Shown here in pieces: positions 62,090-64,000 of a DNA stretch of 64,000 nucleotides. The notes beneath the pieces were generated by a model. It was not told the origin of the DNA. It ran no database searches and saw nothing but the letters and a program-made list of their open reading frames with translations. The stretch's first letter is position 1, and each line of letters begins with the position of its first letter. This DNA comes from Chelatococcus sp. (GTDB taxonomy: Bacteria; Pseudomonadota; Alphaproteobacteria; Rhizobiales; Beijerinckiaceae), in the NCBI GenBank assembly GCA_003248805.1, contig QFQY01000008.1, forward strand, positions 1-64,000, read 5' to 3'. The position numbers and the translations under genes were made by a program.

Positions 62090-63544
62090 CTACCGGAACG
62101 GCGGCTCGTCGAAGCTCCGGAGCTTGCGGGAGTGGATGGTGGCGCCGGCTTCCTTCAGCTTCTCCAGCGCCGAAAGGCCGATGCGCAGATGCTCGCCCAC
62201 GGCCCGCTCGTAGAAGGCGTTGGCGGCGCCGGGCAGCTTGATCTCGCCATGCAGCGGCTTGTCGGAGACGCAGAGCAGCGTGCCGTAGGGCACGCGCAGC
62301 CGGTAGCCCTGCGCGGCGATGGTGCCGGATTCCATGTCGACCGCGATCGCGCGCGAGAGGTTGATCCGCCGCCGCTCCTTGGTCCAGCGCAGCTCCCAGT
62401 TGCGGTCGTCCTGCGTCACCACGGTGCCGGTGCGCAGCCGCTGCTTCAGGCTGTCGCCGCTCTCGCCGGTGACGTCCGCCGCCGCCTGCTGCAGGGCGAC
62501 CTGGACCTCCGCCAGCGCGGGGATCGGGATATCGGGCGGCACCAGCTCGTCCAGGATGCCGTCCTGCCTGAGATAGGCATGGGCCAGCACGTAGTCGCCG
62601 ATGATCTGCGTCTGGCGAAGGCCGCCGCAATGGCCGACCATCAGCCAGCAATGCGGCCTGAGCACCGCCAGATGGTCGGTGATGTTCTTGGCGTTGGACG
62701 GGCCGACGCCGATGTTCACGAGCGTGACGCCGTCGCCCTTCTCGCGGACGAGATGATAGGCCGGCATCTGGAAGCGGTGCCACGGCGCCGACATCACCCG
62801 TTCGGCGGCCGAGACGTCGATCCCCGCGCGGTCGAGGCGGATGCCCCCGGGCGTCACCAGCGCCTGCGCCGTGCCCGCCTCGATCTCGGCGATGGCGAGG
62901 CGCACGAACTGGTCGACATAGCGGTGGTAGTTGGTCAGCAGCACCCAGGGCTGCACGGCGCGCCAGTCGGTGCCGGTGTAGTGCACCAGCCGGCGCAGCG
63001 AATAATCGGTGCGCACCGCGTCGAAGAGCGCGAGCGGGCGTGGCTCGCCATCGACCAGGTCGTAGGTTCCGTCCGCGATCTCGTCGCCGACGAGCGAGAG
63101 CAGCGGCGTCGGGAAATGCCGCGCCAGTTCGGCCGCCGTCACCTTGCCGCGTCCGAGTTCGTCGCCGCCCTCCAGCGCGTAGGGGTAGGGGATTTCCTGC
63201 GCGCTGATCCCCGTCTCGATCGTCGCGCCATACTCGCTGACGAGCGGCCCGAGCTGGTCGAGCAGATAGCCACGGAACTCGGCCGGCTGGGTGACGGTGG
63301 TCGAGTAGACGCCGGGCGCCGCGAATTTCGCATAGCCGCGGCGGGTCGCGGCCGGCAGCCGGGAAGGCTCGTAGGTCACGCGCAGGAGCGGGTAGCGGTA
63401 ACGCAGCCGTTCCTCGGGGCCGGGCGGCGTGCCCGTGTCGAAGAACCGCTGCAGGTCCCCGCGCAAGGCGCCGCGCGCCTCCTCGTAGAGCCGCTCGAGC
63501 CTGTCGATGGCGGCTTGCGGGCTGGCGGCGGTCTCGAACGTCAT
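62090..63544 (-). CDS. amn: AMP nucleosidase
   Basis: A 484-residue enzyme that hydrolyses AMP to adenine and ribose 5-phosphate. The N-terminal AMP-binding regulatory domain (RYRYPLLRVTYEPSRLPAATRRGYAKFAAPGVYSTTVTQP) is followed by a nucleoside-phosphorylase-fold catalytic domain (VNIGVGPSNAKNITDHL, VGHCGGLR, VDMESGTIAAQGYRLRVPYGTLLCVSDKPLHG). ATG 63544 was chosen over one 11 codons upstream. It is divergent from the ArsR gene. Confidence 0.95.
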   Translation of the reverse strand: MTFETAASPQAAIDRLERLYEEARGALRGDLQRFFDTGTPPGPEERLRYRYPLLRVTYEPSRLPAATRRGYAKFAAPGVYSTTVTQPAEFRGYLLDQLGPLVSEYGATIETGISAQEIPYPYALEGGDELGRGKVTAAELARHFPTPLLSLVGDEIADGTYDLVDGEPRPLALFDAVRTDYSLRRLVHYTGTDWRAVQPWVLLTNYHRYVDQFVRLAIAEIEAGTAQALVTPGGIRLDRAGIDVSAAERVMSAPWHRFQMPAYHLVREKGDGVTLVNIGVGPSNAKNITDHLAVLRPHCWLMVGHCGGLRQTQIIGDYVLAHAYLRQDGILDELVPPDIPIPALAEVQVALQQAAADVTGESGDSLKQRLRTGTVVTQDDRNWELRWTKERRRINLSRAIAVDMESGTIAAQGYRLRVPYGTLLCVSDKPLHGEIKLPGAANAFYERAVGEHLRIGLSALEKLKEAGATIHSRKLRSFDEPPFR

Positions 63545-63634
63545 GGGCGGTCCCGTCCTTTTCGTTCGGGCGAGCATTAGCCGCGAGCGGGCCGTCCTGA
63601 CAACTGGGGGAGGCTTGACCCATGGGGATCGGGG

Positions 63635-63662
63635 CGGTATTAAACCTATAAGTTAAATAAGG
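63635..63662. promoter_or_regulatory. AT-rich candidate operator between amn and the ArsR gene
   Basis: TATTAAACCTATAAGTTAAA is an AT island in GC-rich DNA just upstream of the ArsR start, with imperfect TTAAAC/GTTAAA symmetry. ArsR proteins usually bind AT-rich dyads at their own promoter. Confidence 0.4.
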
Positions 63663-63672
63663 GGACTCATGA

Positions 63673-64000
63673 ATGGCCGACGATCGCTTGAGCCTGACGC
63701 TGGGCGCGCTGGCCGATCCCACGCGGCGCGCCATTCTCGCGCGCCTCTCGACCGGGGAGGCCTCCGTCACCGAGCTGGCCGAGCCCTTCGCGATGAGCCT
63801 GCCCGCCGTCTCCAAGCATCTCAAGGTGCTGGAGCGCGCCGGCCTGATCACCCGGGGGCGGGAGGCGCAGTGGCGGCCGTGCCGGCTCGATCCGGCGCCC
63901 CTGCGCGAAGTCTCGGAATGGCTGGAGCACTATGCCCGCTTCTGGTCGCAGGGCCTCGACCGGCTGGAGGGGCTACTCGCCGAACTCGGCGAGACAGCGG
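63673..64000 (+). CDS. ArsR family transcriptional regulator (partial, C-terminus outside window)
   Basis: At least 109 residues of a winged-helix regulator: SLTLGALADPTRRAILARLSTGEASVTELAEPFAMSLPAVSKHLKVLERAGLITRGR. No arsenic/metal Cys motif (ELCVCDL) is present, so it belongs to the SdpR-like group often paired with an SRPBCC-domain protein, which would lie beyond the window. The frame is open at the window edge. Confidence 0.92.
   Translation, partial: MADDRLSLTLGALADPTRRAILARLSTGEASVTELAEPFAMSLPAVSKHLKVLERAGLITRGREAQWRPCRLDPAPLREVSEWLEHYARFWSQGLDRLEGLLAELGETA

Overview
The window is chromosomal DNA of a high-GC alphaproteobacterium of the Hyphomicrobiales, most like Bosea or a close relative. 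This rests on the very high GC in third codon positions, the number of TRAP and peptide ABC importers, the alphaproteobacterial form of DnaX and the ffs-dnaX-ybaB-recR order; no species-level marker was checked. No rRNA, tRNA, CRISPR array, transposase or phage gene was seen. Four families of short palindromic intergenic repeats are scattered through the window.

Layout. (1) 1-3494: 5' part of a cytochrome bo3 quinol oxidase operon (cyoB cut by the window edge, cyoA) divergent from an MFS metabolite transporter. (2) 3589-9687: a hexuronate/pectin-fragment operon on the minus strand (kduI, kduD, KdgF-like cupin, TRAP importer P-Q-M) with a divergent GntR/FCD regulator. (3) 9850-27617: a peptide or amino-acid-conjugate scavenging island. 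Two complete peptide-type ABC importers, one with two tandem paralogous binding proteins and one with a fused double ATPase, flank an Asp/hydantoin-racemase-like protein, an MlrC-family M81 metallopeptidase and two M20 amidohydrolases. (4) 27975-34289: a TPP riboswitch followed by six tightly overlapping genes: LuxE-like acyl-protein synthetase, LuxC-like acyl-CoA reductase, a nitrate/taurine/THI5-type ABC importer (ATPase, permease, binding protein) and an SDR. I know of no description of this combination and consider it the best candidate for a new system. A working hypothesis is uptake and reduction of an oxidised (carboxylic acid) fragment of thiamine. (5) 34387-36026: nasT-nasS, an RNA-binding antiterminator and its sensor, with no nitrate assimilation genes beside it. 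(6) 35999-39533: a cytosine-deaminase-like amidohydrolase, a GntR/FCD regulator and an orphan THI5-type binding protein; the two outer promoters share an identical 13-mer. (7) 39715-48161: a LacI regulator divergent from an acid-sugar operon (SDR, TRAP P and fused QM, VOC protein, RuBisCO-like protein, DUF1537 kinase) resembling the OiaK/OiaX branch of D-apionate breakdown. (8) 48276-64000: mainly core genes: CatB-type acetyltransferase, yidC-rnpA-rpmH, SRP RNA, dnaX-ybaB-recR, an outer-membrane barrel, YihY/BrkB, an FAD oxidoreductase, GNAT, Rrf2-cysK, dut, coaBC, AMP nucleosidase and a partial ArsR regulator.

Taken together, the first 48 kb is a catabolic and scavenging archipelago: each block pairs a high-affinity importer with one to five enzymes and a local regulator. 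The last 16 kb is conserved housekeeping. All functions come from reading translated sequence and motifs by eye; no database search was run.
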